A DNA stretch of 64,000 nucleotides from Streptomyces griseoviridis (GTDB taxonomy: Bacteria; Actinomycetota; Actinomycetes; Streptomycetales; Streptomycetaceae): NCBI RefSeq assembly GCF_005222485.1, contig NZ_CP029078.1, positions 7,069,501 to 7,133,500 on the forward strand. The letters run 5' to 3'. Of this stretch, positions 41,318 through 49,791 are shown piece by piece (the stretch's first letter is position 1; each line of letters opens with the position of its first letter). Both the position numbers and the translations under genes were made by a program. A model generated the notes under the pieces. The model saw only the letters and a list, made by a program, of their open reading frames with translations. It was not told the DNA's origin and ran no database searches.

Positions 41318-42499
41318 ATGACTTCTCACCGACCAACCCCCGTGACCGGATCGGGAATTGACGAAAATGACGGTGACGGCGTTGTCGTCGCCCCCTTCGA
41401 GCCGGGCGAGCAGGACGCCGCGCTGAGCCGGATCGCACCGGCCGAGGTGCTGGAACGCTGGCGAGCGGCCGACCGCTCGGCCCACGCCCCGCGGATCGTC
41501 GCGGTCCCGGGCAACGACGGCACGGACTGGACCGCGGCGGCACTGGTGACGGCACGCCCGGAGACGGCGTACCTGAAGATCGTCGACGCGGTCGGCGACG
41601 TACCGGCGGCCGTCGAAGCGGTCGTGGCGTACGCGCGGGGCCGGGGCTTGGCACAGGTCAAGTGGGAGGGCTGGACGGCGAGCACGGAGACGGCGGCGGC
41701 CGCGGGGTTCACCGAGCTGAGCAGGCCGCTGGGTCGGGCGGGAGAGTGGGGTCAGGCGCGGGAAGAGGGGGAGGGACAGGAAGAGAGGCAGGCGCGGGAG
41801 GAGGAGGGTGAGGGGGAGCCGTTGGCCGGCCCGGACACGGGGCACGTCCTCTGGCTGACCGAGGCTCCGCCCTCCGCGCCGCCGCCGTACTACGGGCAGA
41901 CGACGCACTTCACCTGCGGCGCCGTGACGGCCCTGGTCGCGCGGGCGCACGCGGGGGCGCTGTCACGAGCGGAGTTCGACCGGCAGGCCGAGCTGACGCT
42001 GTGGCGGGAGGCGACCAACTTCCCGGCGTGCGAGCCGGTCGGCCTGGGGGTCGCGGTACGCCGGAATTGGCCGTCGTCCCCGGTGACGATCCACCTGGAC
42101 ACGGACCGGCCCGTCCTGCTCGACCATCTCCAGGAGAACGAACGGGAGTGGCGCGCGGTACTCCAACGAGCGTCCCGCGCGGACGCCGACCGCCTCGGCG
42201 TCCCGATCGACCCCGGCCACCTCACGATCGAGACGATCCGCGGCGCGCTTGAGCGACGGGACCATGTGCTGCTGCTGATCTCACTGGCCGCGATGCAGGG
42301 CTTCGAGGTACCGCACTGGGTGGCGTGCCACGGGACGGTACCGGGAGCCATCGTGATCGAGGACCCGTGGTCCAACCCGAAGACGGGGGACACGTGGGTG
42401 GACGCCCACTTGCTGCCGGTACCTGACGAGTCGCTGGACGGAATGTCGAGAGTGGGGGAGGAGGGGGTCCGGGGGGCGGTGGTGATGGGGCGGGGGTGA
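41318..42499 (+). CDS. GNAT-like / C39-like peptidase family fusion protein
   Basis: A 393-residue cytoplasmic protein. The N-terminal half resembles a divergent acetyltransferase-like domain (TAALVTARPETAYLKIVDAVG, ARGRGLAQVKWEGWTAS). An acidic Glu-rich linker (about 145-175) joins it to a C39-like cysteine peptidase domain: PPYYGQTTHFTCGAVTALVA with putative catalytic Cys200, ISLAAMQGFEVPHWVACHG with the His, and GAIVIEDPWSNPKTGDTW. Proteins of this layout (DUF3335/peptidase C39 family) are often near siderophore transport genes. ATG has AGGAG seven bases upstream. Reaction unknown. It ends 20 bp before CRISPR array 1. Confidence 0.8.
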   Translation: MTSHRPTPVTGSGIDENDGDGVVVAPFEPGEQDAALSRIAPAEVLERWRAADRSAHAPRIVAVPGNDGTDWTAAALVTARPETAYLKIVDAVGDVPAAVEAVVAYARGRGLAQVKWEGWTASTETAAAAGFTELSRPLGRAGEWGQAREEGEGQEERQAREEEGEGEPLAGPDTGHVLWLTEAPPSAPPPYYGQTTHFTCGAVTALVARAHAGALSRAEFDRQAELTLWREATNFPACEPVGLGVAVRRNWPSSPVTIHLDTDRPVLLDHLQENEREWRAVLQRASRADADRLGVPIDPGHLTIETIRGALERRDHVLLLISLAAMQGFEVPHWVACHGTVPGAIVIEDPWSNPKTGDTWVDAHLLPVPDESLDGMSRVGEEGVRGAVVMGRG

Positions 42500-42519
42500 T
42501 CTGGGGGCTGAGTGGAGTG

Positions 42520-42791
42520 GGAACTTCCCCGCTCGCGCGGGGCCGACTCCGGTCCTCTGCGGCAGCCGTCGCAGGGTCTCGGAACACCCCCGCTCGCGCG
42601 GGGCCGACATGCCGATCCCCTCAGTCGCGTTGTCCGCCCACGGAACACCCCCGCTCGCGCGGGGCCGACGCCCGCCCCTGGCGCCGGACGATCTCCCCTC
42701 CAGGAACACCCCCGCTCGCGCGGGGCCGACGATGCCGCGCCCGCCCGTGACGGACTGGTCTACGGAACACCCCCGCTCGCGCGGGGCCGAC
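42520..42791 (-). CRISPR. Type I-E CRISPR array 1 (5 repeats, 4 spacers)
   Basis: Five 28-bp repeats begin at 42520, 42581, 42642, 42703 and 42764, separated by 33-bp spacers. The plus-strand repeat reads GGAACACCCCCGCTCGC followed by GCGGGGCCGAC; its complement ends in a GGTGTTCC 5' handle after a CCCCGC...GCGGGG hairpin, the I-E layout, so crRNA is minus strand. The leftmost repeat is degenerate (GGAACTTCCCC), marking the old, leader-distal end. The leader is on the right. No cas genes are in the window. Confidence 0.97.
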
Positions 42792-42925
42792 GCTTGCTGA
42801 GCTGCTGGGTTAGGTCAGGTGCTGCGGATTTTCATTCAGTTGCGTCGGGGTCTCGCAGAATCAGGTTGGCGGTCTGATGCGGAGCGTCGCCGCTCGCTGA
42901 GTCAACCACAGGAGACCGCAGGCAT
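42792..42925 (-). promoter_or_regulatory. Leader of CRISPR array 1
   Basis: This flank shares features with the leaders of arrays 2 and 3: it starts GCTTGCTGAGCTG next to the last repeat, has TTTTCATT 38 bp from the repeat, and CACAGGAGAC at 42907. It is about 35 bp shorter than the other leaders, lacking the GAGTGCAACTCGTCCCGAGG block. The sequence to 43132 has no other recognisable feature. Confidence 0.75.
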
Positions 42926-43132
42926 GGGCCTGAGCGTCCCTTCTCGTGACGCTCTCCCCGGAAGGTCGGCCCGAGGTGCGGCCGGCGTCGCCCGCGCAGG
43001 CCGCAACGGTCCGGCCCCGCCCGCCACCCGGGCTGGGACGGACCGCACAAGGCCGCCGTACCTCCCGCGTGATGAACTATGGCCCGGATTCAAGACGTTG
43101 ATCGCGTCTCGAACAAGAGAATGTGAGGGACC

Positions 43133-44881
43133 GTGGACCTTGGTGGGGGGACGTGGCAGCGACTGACCGCCGTTGCGCTCGTCATGGCGGTGGCGGCCGG
43201 GTGTACGGGGCGGGGCGAAGACGCGGGCGGCGGACACGACGAAAACCTGCTGCGGAACCACGACTGGACGCAGATGCCGGGCACCACCACGCGCAACGAA
43301 TCCCTGCGAGTCAGCGCATTGGATCGGCACATCGTGGAGCAGGACTCCTCCGGCGGCCAGCCCAACCCCCCGCTGAACCTGGCCGGCCCGCATCTCAGGT
43401 CCGATGGCGACTTCACCGTCACCGCGCGCATGTCCGGTGTGGGCGACGATGACGGCGACTCATGGCTGCGGCTGTACGGACGGGTACCGGTCATCTACGA
43501 CGAGTGGCGGCAGGAGCGGCCCTCACTCCGCGTCGGCGTGACCGCCGAAGGACAAGTGAGGGTACAGATATGGGACGGCGAGAGCGATGAGCCCGCCACC
43601 TCCAAGGATTTCGACTGCGGCTGCTCCGGGACGGTGACCCTCGCGGTGTCGAGCATCGGTGACACATTCCGCGTAGAAGCCGACGGCCGGCGGCTGGGAA
43701 CCGTGCGGGACCCGGGGGTGTTCGCCGAGGGCACCGTCTGGTTCGGTCTGGAGGCGGACGCGGGTGAGGACGAGGACGAGCGCCGCGAGGGATGGCGTCT
43801 GACGCAACTGACCGCACGGGCGGAGAGCGGTGACGCGCTCCGGGTGATCAAGGCGCCCCAGCTACGCCAGGAGCGGTCCGATGACTCGTTGCGTGCGCGG
43901 GCCGCAGACGTGGGGCGGCCGTTCGACGTCGGCACCGCCCTGGCCGAGAACCCGCTCCTCACCGACTCGCGCTACCGGGCGCTCGCGGGAAGCCAGTTCT
44001 CCATGCTCACTCCGGAGAACGCGTTCAAGCCGCAGTTCCTCCACCCACGCCGGGGCGTCTACGACTTCCGCGACGCGGACCTACTCGTACGCTTCGCCCG
44101 CGCGAACGGCATGAAGGTGCACGCGCACACCCTCGTCTGGCACGAGGCTCTGCCCGACTGGATGCGGGAGGACGACGACCCCGGGGAGGTGCGCCGGACC
44201 ATGCTCCGGCACATCGCCACGGTCGCCGGGCACTTCAAGGGGAAGGTCGCGGAATGGGATGTGGTCAACGAGCCCATGTCCGACGACGAGGAAAGCTACA
44301 CCAACGGGGATCTCGGTCTGCGCTCCGAGCAGAGCCCGTGGTTCGAGGCCATGGGCGAGGAGTACATCGACGAGGCGTTCAGGGCCGCCCACCGGGCCGA
44401 TCCGAAGGCACGGCTGTTCCTCAACGAGTACGGGGTCGAGGAGGAGGGCGACCGGTGGGACGCCCTTTACGCTTTGGTCGAGCGGCTCAAGGAACGCGGC
44501 GTACCGATCGACGGCGTGGGTTTCCAGAACCATGAGTACGCACCCGAAGACCGCATCGACCCGGAGACCTTCCGGAGCCATGTGCGGGATCTGGCGGAAC
44601 TCGGCGTTCAGGCGCGGGTGTCGGAGATGGACGTCCCCATAGGTGAGGACGAGGAGGACGGGCGGCAGGCCCAGGCCGACGAGATGGCGGGCAAGCTGCG
44701 GGTCTGCCTGGAGGAGCCGAACTGCACGTCGTTCTCCACCTGGGGATTCACCGACCGGTACGGTTCCACCGCCGACACCAAGGTCTATCCTCCGCGCACG
44801 GCCGATTCCCTGCCGTGGGACGCGGCCCTGCGGCCGAAGCCGGCGTACGAGCGCCTGCTCGAGGTCTTTGACGAGACGTGA
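43133..44881 (+). CDS. GH10 endo-xylanase-like lipoprotein
   Basis: A 582-residue protein with a lipoprotein signal (VMAVAAGC, Cys24). Residues about 35-235 form a beta-sandwich, LamG-like domain (FTVTARMSGVGDDDG, WLRLYGRV); residues 250-582 are a glycoside hydrolase 10 domain with STLTP-like SMLTPENAFKPQFLHP, HTLVWHEALPDWM, acid/base Glu in WDVVNEPMS and nucleophile Glu in VSEMDVP. It hydrolyses beta-1,4-xylan or a related glycan at the cell surface. It is distinct from the secreted GH10-CBM13 enzyme at 60630, and no CGAAA-N-TTTCG box precedes it. GTG 43133 follows GAGGGA closely. Confidence 0.92.
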   Translation: MDLGGGTWQRLTAVALVMAVAAGCTGRGEDAGGGHDENLLRNHDWTQMPGTTTRNESLRVSALDRHIVEQDSSGGQPNPPLNLAGPHLRSDGDFTVTARMSGVGDDDGDSWLRLYGRVPVIYDEWRQERPSLRVGVTAEGQVRVQIWDGESDEPATSKDFDCGCSGTVTLAVSSIGDTFRVEADGRRLGTVRDPGVFAEGTVWFGLEADAGEDEDERREGWRLTQLTARAESGDALRVIKAPQLRQERSDDSLRARAADVGRPFDVGTALAENPLLTDSRYRALAGSQFSMLTPENAFKPQFLHPRRGVYDFRDADLLVRFARANGMKVHAHTLVWHEALPDWMREDDDPGEVRRTMLRHIATVAGHFKGKVAEWDVVNEPMSDDEESYTNGDLGLRSEQSPWFEAMGEEYIDEAFRAAHRADPKARLFLNEYGVEEEGDRWDALYALVERLKERGVPIDGVGFQNHEYAPEDRIDPETFRSHVRDLAELGVQARVSEMDVPIGEDEEDGRQAQADEMAGKLRVCLEEPNCTSFSTWGFTDRYGSTADTKVYPPRTADSLPWDAALRPKPAYERLLEVFDET

Positions 44882-45294
44882 GGAATCCAGGCATCGCCGA
44901 CCCCACTGCCTGACCAGACCTCTCGTGGCGCCTCCGGGCCCGGAGCCTTCCCCTGGCCCGCATCGAAAGCCCACACCGCTCGTCATACAAGGACCAGGCA
45001 CGGCTTCTGAACGAGGACCAGTACGCCGCCGCTCGCTCAATTCTGACCCCGAATATCCGTAGCCGCGGCACCCACGGATTGGTCGGGAAAAAAGTTCGCC
45101 GAGATGGGAATCCGCACCAATCCCGCAGCCCACCTGATCCGGATTCCCCACGTGAGGGAAGGCGCGCGGCGACCGCGGGGGAGCCGCCGACACCGTCCCA
45201 CGAGGAGTAATTCAGCATGCCGTGATCAATTCACGGCACCACCGCTTCTCGGCGCCGTCACAGTTCCGATTCCTCGACTCGCAGGAGTATGAAT
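44882..45294. other. Intergenic region, no gene seen
   Basis: About 410 bp between the GH10 and fasciclin genes. Open frames here lack a start with SD and family features. A short AT-rich island GGGAAAAAAGTTCGCC (about 45088) precedes GGGAATCC, and may contain the promoter of the fasciclin lipoprotein. Confidence 0.5.
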
Positions 45295-45960
45295 ATGAGC
45301 ACCCGCATGCGCCGTACCGCTGTCGTCCTGGCCGCCGCCACCGTTCTTCCGTTCGCGCTGAGCGCGTGTTCCGACAGCGGCAGCGACTCCTCGTCCTCGA
45401 AGGACGACAAGGGTTCGGCGGCCTCGGCCTCCGCGTCCACGTCGGACGACGGCATGAACGACGCCACGGGCGGTGCTGCGGCCGACGCGCCCTTCGGCTC
45501 GGCCTGCGGAACGGTGCCCAAGAGCGGTGCCGGTTCCTTCGACGGCATGGCCAAGGACCCGGTCGCGACGGCCGCCTCCAACAACCCGGCGCTCTCGACC
45601 TTGGTCTCCGCGGTGAAGAAGGCCGGCCTGGTCGACACCCTCAACAACGCCCAGAACATCACGGTGTTCGCGCCGACCAACGACGCCTTCGCGAAGATCC
45701 CGAAGGCCACCCTCGACAAGGTCCTCAACGACAAGGCCCAGCTCACCAAGATCCTCACGTACCACGTCGTCGGCCAGAAGCTGACCCCGAAGGACCTGGA
45801 GAAGGGCTCCTTCGACACGTTGGAGAAGTCGAAGGTCATGACCGCGGGTTCCGGCGAGTCCTACACCGTCAACGACTCCGCCAAGGTGGTCTGCGGCAAC
45901 GTCAAGACCTCCAACGCCAACGTCTACATCATCGACAGCGTCCTCATGCCGACGAGCTGA
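45295..45960 (+). CDS. Fasciclin (FAS1) domain lipoprotein
   Basis: A 221-residue lipoprotein: signal peptide with lipobox FALSAC (Cys25), a Ser/Asp-rich spacer (26-70), then a FAS1 domain with NITVFAPTNDAFAKIP and LTKILTYHVVGQKL, ending ANVYIIDSVLMP. FAS1 domains mediate adhesion and are common on the surface of actinobacteria (MPT70 type). ATG 45295 is preferred because AGGAG is seven bases upstream; ATG 45289 is too close. It stands alone, with no operon partner. Confidence 0.95.
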   Translation: MSTRMRRTAVVLAAATVLPFALSACSDSGSDSSSSKDDKGSAASASASTSDDGMNDATGGAAADAPFGSACGTVPKSGAGSFDGMAKDPVATAASNNPALSTLVSAVKKAGLVDTLNNAQNITVFAPTNDAFAKIPKATLDKVLNDKAQLTKILTYHVVGQKLTPKDLEKGSFDTLEKSKVMTAGSGESYTVNDSAKVVCGNVKTSNANVYIIDSVLMPTS

Positions 45961-46286
45961 CGAGCCGCCTGACGGACGACCCCGAAACCTCCGCCGAACG
46001 CAGGAAAATTGACCCCGTCGGGCCTCTCGGCGAGGAGGACGGCGAACAGGCCGACCACACTGGGCTGATATTCGTCGACTCCGCCCGGGTCTCCGACCGG
46101 ATTCGCCCGCTGGCTACCCAGACGCCATTACCGGATAGCGCGCCCTGGCCGAGGACGGCGCGGGCAACAGTACGAGCTGGCTGGAGATCACGGGACGGCG
46201 GGAGTCCCGCACCCGGCGGACCGAAAACGCCTGACGGAGCCGCCGATCCCACACCGCCCCAGACCACGCCTCGTCGGCCACTCCGG
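45961..46286. other. Intergenic region, nothing recognised
   Basis: About 326 bp between the fasciclin gene and the small minus-strand gene. No hairpin, promoter or coding frame could be supported. Confidence 0.5.
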
Positions 46287-46448
46287 TCAGCGGTAGATCC
46301 GCACCGGCGCTGTTGGCCGCTCCGGGTCCGGTCGACACGGGCGCGCGTGGACGACGAGGTCGGGCACCGCGCCGGTCGGGGTGTCCACTGGGATGGTCGT
46401 CACCGGATCAGCGGGGGCGATCGGCCGGGAGCAGCGGTCGCAGATCAT
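46287..46448 (-). CDS. Small Cys-rich protein (53 aa)
   Basis: A 53-residue protein starting MICDRCSRPIAPADPV, with a CxxC knuckle and a later Cys (HARPCRPDPE), suggesting metal binding. ATG at 46448 has GGAGATC upstream at good spacing. Similar short proteins accompany XRE-type regulators and DUF-type zinc-ribbon proteins in Streptomyces. It lies downstream of the Cys-rich protein 46629-47090 on the same strand. Function unknown. Confidence 0.65.
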   Translation of the reverse strand: MICDRCSRPIAPADPVTTIPVDTPTGAVPDLVVHARPCRPDPERPTAPVRIYR

Positions 46449-46628
46449 CGTCGGATCTCCTGTTCGTCGGCCGACGGAACGCGGCGCCGGTCGTGACATC
46501 GGTACCCGCAGCGGAGGGTGTGTATCGGTGTCGCCCAAGGCGACGCCCCGGTAAGCCTGTTCACCGTCGACAACCGGACGGAGTAAGGGTGGAAGCCTGC
46601 CGCACCTTTCACACTGGCTTCTCGACGG

Positions 46629-47090
46629 TCATCGTCGCCGCCCGCGAGGGCATACCCGGTGCGTGTAGGCGGTGGCCCCGCCCGCGCCGCTGGGCGAGTC
46701 CGACAGGTGTGTCTCGTACGGCTCGCCGGGCGCGATCTGACGGGCGCAGGCCGAGCAGTACCGCACCGGGGCGTGCGCCGCGACGAGGCCGCGCAGCCCG
46801 GCCCCGAGAGGACAGTCGGGTCGCTCCTCCGACCGGCAGTCCGGGCACGACGGGGCATGCGCGGTCAGCGCGTGGTACGCCCGCCGGGCCACGCAGGTCC
46901 GGCAAGCGCGAGGGAACCAGGCGCCAAGCGCGCCACGTTGCTGCCCGAGATCGACAGCGGTCTCGATCGTCAGAGACGTCCCGCTCCACACACAGGCCCG
47001 ACCGGCGGCACGGTCGTCGTCGAGGCCGTCGAGGGTCGGTAGGGCGAGGGCATCCGTGACGCCGGGCTGATATCTGGTCTCCGCGCGCAC
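46629..47090 (-). CDS. Conserved Streptomyces Cys-rich (zinc-ribbon-like) protein
   Basis: A 153-residue protein with several Cys pairs: RACRTCVARRAYHAL, CPDCRSEERPDC and RYCSACARQIAPGE, plus a final VCPRG, and the pattern LPTLDGLDDDRAAGRACVWSG common in Streptomyces genes near XRE regulators. The last part repeats the CSACARQIAPGEPY pattern of the 53-residue neighbour (CDRCSRPIAPADPV), so the two share a knuckle. GTG 47090 has GGGGAG upstream; TTG 47129 is an alternative. An 18-bp inverted repeat lies just upstream. Function unknown. Confidence 0.75.
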   Translation of the reverse strand: MRAETRYQPGVTDALALPTLDGLDDDRAAGRACVWSGTSLTIETAVDLGQQRGALGAWFPRACRTCVARRAYHALTAHAPSCPDCRSEERPDCPLGAGLRGLVAAHAPVRYCSACARQIAPGEPYETHLSDSPSGAGGATAYTHRVCPRGRRR

Positions 47091-47149
47091 GTCGGCTCCC
47101 CGGGCTGGTAGGGGCGGCGCCCCGCCCAACCCCTTGCGGAGCGCGGACG

Positions 47150-47205
47150 CGTCACTGGATCGCGACGATCACGCTAGGTGCGCGATGCGTCGCGATCCAG
47201 TGACG
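47150..47205. repeat. Perfect 18-bp inverted repeat, candidate operator
   Basis: CGTCACTGGATCGCGACG (47150-47167) and its exact complement CGTCGCGATCCAGTGACG (47188-47205) flank a 20-bp centre that contains CTAGGTGCGCG. It lies 60 bp upstream of the Cys-rich gene and 50 bp beyond the XRE regulator stop. It could be the operator of that regulator or a terminator; no T-run follows, so an operator is favoured. Confidence 0.65.
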
Positions 47206-47255
47206 TGCGCCATCAGCATGAGGGCCCAATTCCGCCCCGACTGGGACGTGTTGTC

Positions 47256-48461
47256 CTACAGGGCGGGCTCGACTCCCAGCCGCGCCGCCAAGCCCCTCAG
47301 CTTCGGGTTGCGGCGACGCTCCCTCTCCCGCATCTCCCGGACCGTCGCCGTCGCCAACGCCTGGAACCGAATCCACTCCGGCTGCGCGGCCTCGACCTCA
47401 AGCAGCGTCTCCAAGGCGGCCTCGCTGTCGCCGGTCTGGTACTGAGCCTGCGCCACGTCCACTCGGTGAGCGGCCGAATGGACCGGCCGGGAGATGGACT
47501 TGAGGTCCACCTTTCTCGCGAACCGCAGTGCCGCGGCCGGCTGCGGCTCGGTTCCGGCGAGCGAGACGTTCACCTTCTGAGTGCGCACGTCCACGACAGA
47601 GAACGCGGTGCCGTACGTGCGCACGGGACCGGAGCGGACCGCCGCGGCCTCGGCGGCGCGGAGCAGCGTCATCGCGTCGTCGTGCGCGTCCCGGCGGGCG
47701 GCCGGCGTCGCTGCGGCGGTAAGTAGGTTGCCGTAGACGGCCAGTTGAGGCCCTGTCGCCCTGAGGAACCCGGGCTCGAGATCCTCGGCCTTACGCGCGG
47801 CGATGTCCTGCGCCTGCTCCCACCTGCCCTGGCGCAGCAGCACCCACGAGAGGGTACTGACTCCCATGCCCGCCAACAGCGGGTCACTGGCCCGCTCTGC
47901 GGCGGCGAGCTGCTTCTCGACGGCGGTGTACGCCCAGTCGGTGTGACCGGCCTGCGCGGACAGACAGGCGGCCAACTGGTAGGCGAGGCCGAGTTGGGCC
48001 CAGACCCGCGTGGTGGGCGCCTGCCGGGCGACGGCGCGGCCGTCGCGCAACAACAGGGGCAGAGTCCCGGAGAGGCTGGAGTAGTCGCCACTCCAGTAGA
48101 GGCCGGTGGCCGCCTTCACGCCGCTGACCCACTCGTCCTCGGACGGCGGGTCTTCCAGGTCCCCGACCGGCGGGACGCCGGGAAGGGCGCCGATGTCCTG
48201 GATGGCGTCACGCAGGGCGATCAGGCCGCCGTCGTCGCTGAGTTCCTGGGTGACGGTGGCTTGTCCCACCAGCCGCTCAAGCTGCACATCGAGGGCACGA
48301 GCGAGGGCGCGCAGGGTACTGACGCGGGCCGACTGGCGTTTGTTCTGCTCAAGTTTGCGGATCGTGTCGACGTGGACACCGGCCCGGTCGGCCAGTTCCT
48401 CCTGGGTGAGGTCACGGAACTCACGCAGATCCTTGACGCGGTCACCGATGGTGCTGTTCAT
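47256..48461 (-). CDS. XRE-family HTH regulator with TPR-like domain
   Basis: A 401-residue protein. Residues 5-65 are an XRE/Cro HTH (VKDLREFRDLTQEELADRAGVHVDTIRKLEQ); residues about 110-390 are alpha-helical with TPR-like repeats (QLGLAYQLAACLSAQAGHTDWAYTAVEKQL). This layout is common for Streptomyces regulators controlling small adjacent genes or responding to peptides. ATG at 48461 is clear. Downstream on the same strand are the two small Cys-rich genes, probable targets. Confidence 0.9.
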   Translation of the reverse strand: MNSTIGDRVKDLREFRDLTQEELADRAGVHVDTIRKLEQNKRQSARVSTLRALARALDVQLERLVGQATVTQELSDDGGLIALRDAIQDIGALPGVPPVGDLEDPPSEDEWVSGVKAATGLYWSGDYSSLSGTLPLLLRDGRAVARQAPTTRVWAQLGLAYQLAACLSAQAGHTDWAYTAVEKQLAAAERASDPLLAGMGVSTLSWVLLRQGRWEQAQDIAARKAEDLEPGFLRATGPQLAVYGNLLTAAATPAARRDAHDDAMTLLRAAEAAAVRSGPVRTYGTAFSVVDVRTQKVNVSLAGTEPQPAAALRFARKVDLKSISRPVHSAAHRVDVAQAQYQTGDSEAALETLLEVEAAQPEWIRFQALATATVREMRERERRRNPKLRGLAARLGVEPAL

Positions 48462-48514
48462 GTCTACCCCCGCCAGAGAGTGGTGACTCCACGGTACTGC
48501 TGACGGACGCCCAG

Positions 48515-48682
48515 TTACTGGACGGGGGAGCGGAGAATGGGCAGCGAAGGTACCTTGAGGCCGCGTTCGATCTGGGAGAGATAGTCGGGGCTGATACCGA
48601 CCAGCCCGGCGACCGCGTCCTGCCGTCGGCCTCCGCGGTAGAGCCTGATGCGGTCCCCGATGAGGAGATCTGCTGCGACCAC
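48515..48682 (-). pseudogene. Short XRE-type HTH (55 aa), probably truncated
   Basis: The frame encodes LIGDRIRLYRGGRRQDAVAG and VGISPDYLSQIERGLKVPS, a clear XRE helix-turn-helix, then stops after ILRSPVQ. Full-length relatives continue for hundreds of residues, so this is either a remnant or a bare DNA-binding peptide. GTG 48682 has AGGAGG four bases upstream. It is 53 bp upstream of the complete XRE regulator and diverges from the HAD gene. Confidence 0.6.
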
Positions 48683-48760
48683 GCGCCCTCCTCGCTCGCT
48701 GGCACTGAGCCTAGGGTGCGCGAAGTGCGAGGACACGGGGTTCGTCGAGAGGAGCATCCG

Positions 48761-49423
48761 GTGCCGGAGCTGGTCCTGTGGGACATCGACCACACCCTCA
48801 TGAACACGGGTGGCCTCGGGCGTGAACTCTGGGCGCAGGCATTCACCCAGGTGAGCGGCGTAGAGCTGCGTGAACAGGCCGCAGTGACAGGGTCGACGGA
48901 GCGCGTGATCCTGCGGGAGACCGCGAGACTGCACGGCATCCCCTATACGGACGACCTGTTCACCGCCTTCGCGGAGGAACTAGGGACGGCGCATGTCCGG
49001 CGGGCGACCGAGCTGCGCGAGCGCGGGCATGCTCTGCCGGGAGCTGCGGCGGTACTCGCGGCGCTCGACGCGCAGGGTGTACGGCAGTCGGTGGTGACAG
49101 GGAACATCCGCGCTGCGGCCGAGGTGAAACTGACCGTCTTCGGGCTGGACAGGCACCTGCGCCGCGAGGTTGGCGCCTACGCGGAAGATGGGGAGGACCG
49201 CGCCGAGCTGCTGCGCACGGCTCTCGGGAACGCGGGCGTCAGCCCGGAGACTGCCGTGTTCCTGGGCGACACCCCGGCCGACGTCGCGGGCGGCCGAGCT
49301 ACCGGGGTACGCGTGATCGCCGTCGCCACCGGCCGCACTCCGGCCGCCGACCTGCGAGCGGCTGACGTGGTACTCGATGACCTGTCAGACACGAGCCGTG
49401 CACTCGCCGCGATCACGACGTGA
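48761..49423 (+). CDS. HAD-superfamily phosphatase
   Basis: A 220-residue HAD hydrolase (phosphoglycolate/beta-phosphoglucomutase-like, cap C1). Motif I is LWDIDHT (Asp8, Asp10), motif II SVVTGN, motif III Lys in AEVKLTVFGLD, and motif IV VFLGDTPADVAGG. It removes phosphate from a small metabolite; substrate unknown. GTG 48761 has AGAGGAG six bases upstream. It is divergent from the short HTH gene (78-bp gap), so that protein or the XRE regulator may control it. Confidence 0.92.
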   Translation: MPELVLWDIDHTLMNTGGLGRELWAQAFTQVSGVELREQAAVTGSTERVILRETARLHGIPYTDDLFTAFAEELGTAHVRRATELRERGHALPGAAAVLAALDAQGVRQSVVTGNIRAAAEVKLTVFGLDRHLRREVGAYAEDGEDRAELLRTALGNAGVSPETAVFLGDTPADVAGGRATGVRVIAVATGRTPAADLRAADVVLDDLSDTSRALAAITT

Positions 49424-49791
49424 CGAAACGGCCCCGCCCTTCCGGCGGAGGGAGCTGGGCTGTGGTGGGCACTCTGGGCTGAGCCGGATCGACTGAGTAG
49501 ACGCGTGTCGCAGGGCGCGGTCTCGTACTTGCGGCCAGGCGAGCAGAAGCGGATGTGGAGCACCTCCCCGGGCGCGCCCGACGCTGCCTGACCTGCAGTC
49601 AGTTCGGGGATCGCCTTAACGCTGATCCGCGTGGGACGGCAGGCACACCAGAACTTTGGCCGGGCCCCACTTCGCCGGGTGCCTCCCGTTTCTGGCCCGG
49701 TCCGACCGCACTCACTACGGTGAGCCGGCGGCGAGGCATGCGGCCGACGAACGCCTTCCGACGACCCGTTGCCCATGCGGCGGACCTGGAC
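49424..49791. other. Intergenic region before CRISPR array 2
   Basis: About 370 bp. A minus-strand frame at about 49500-49650 has coding-like composition (KAIPELTAGQAASGAPGEVL, then RFCSPGRKYETAPCD) but no usable start or SD, so it may be a gene remnant. Nothing else is recognised. Confidence 0.4.
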
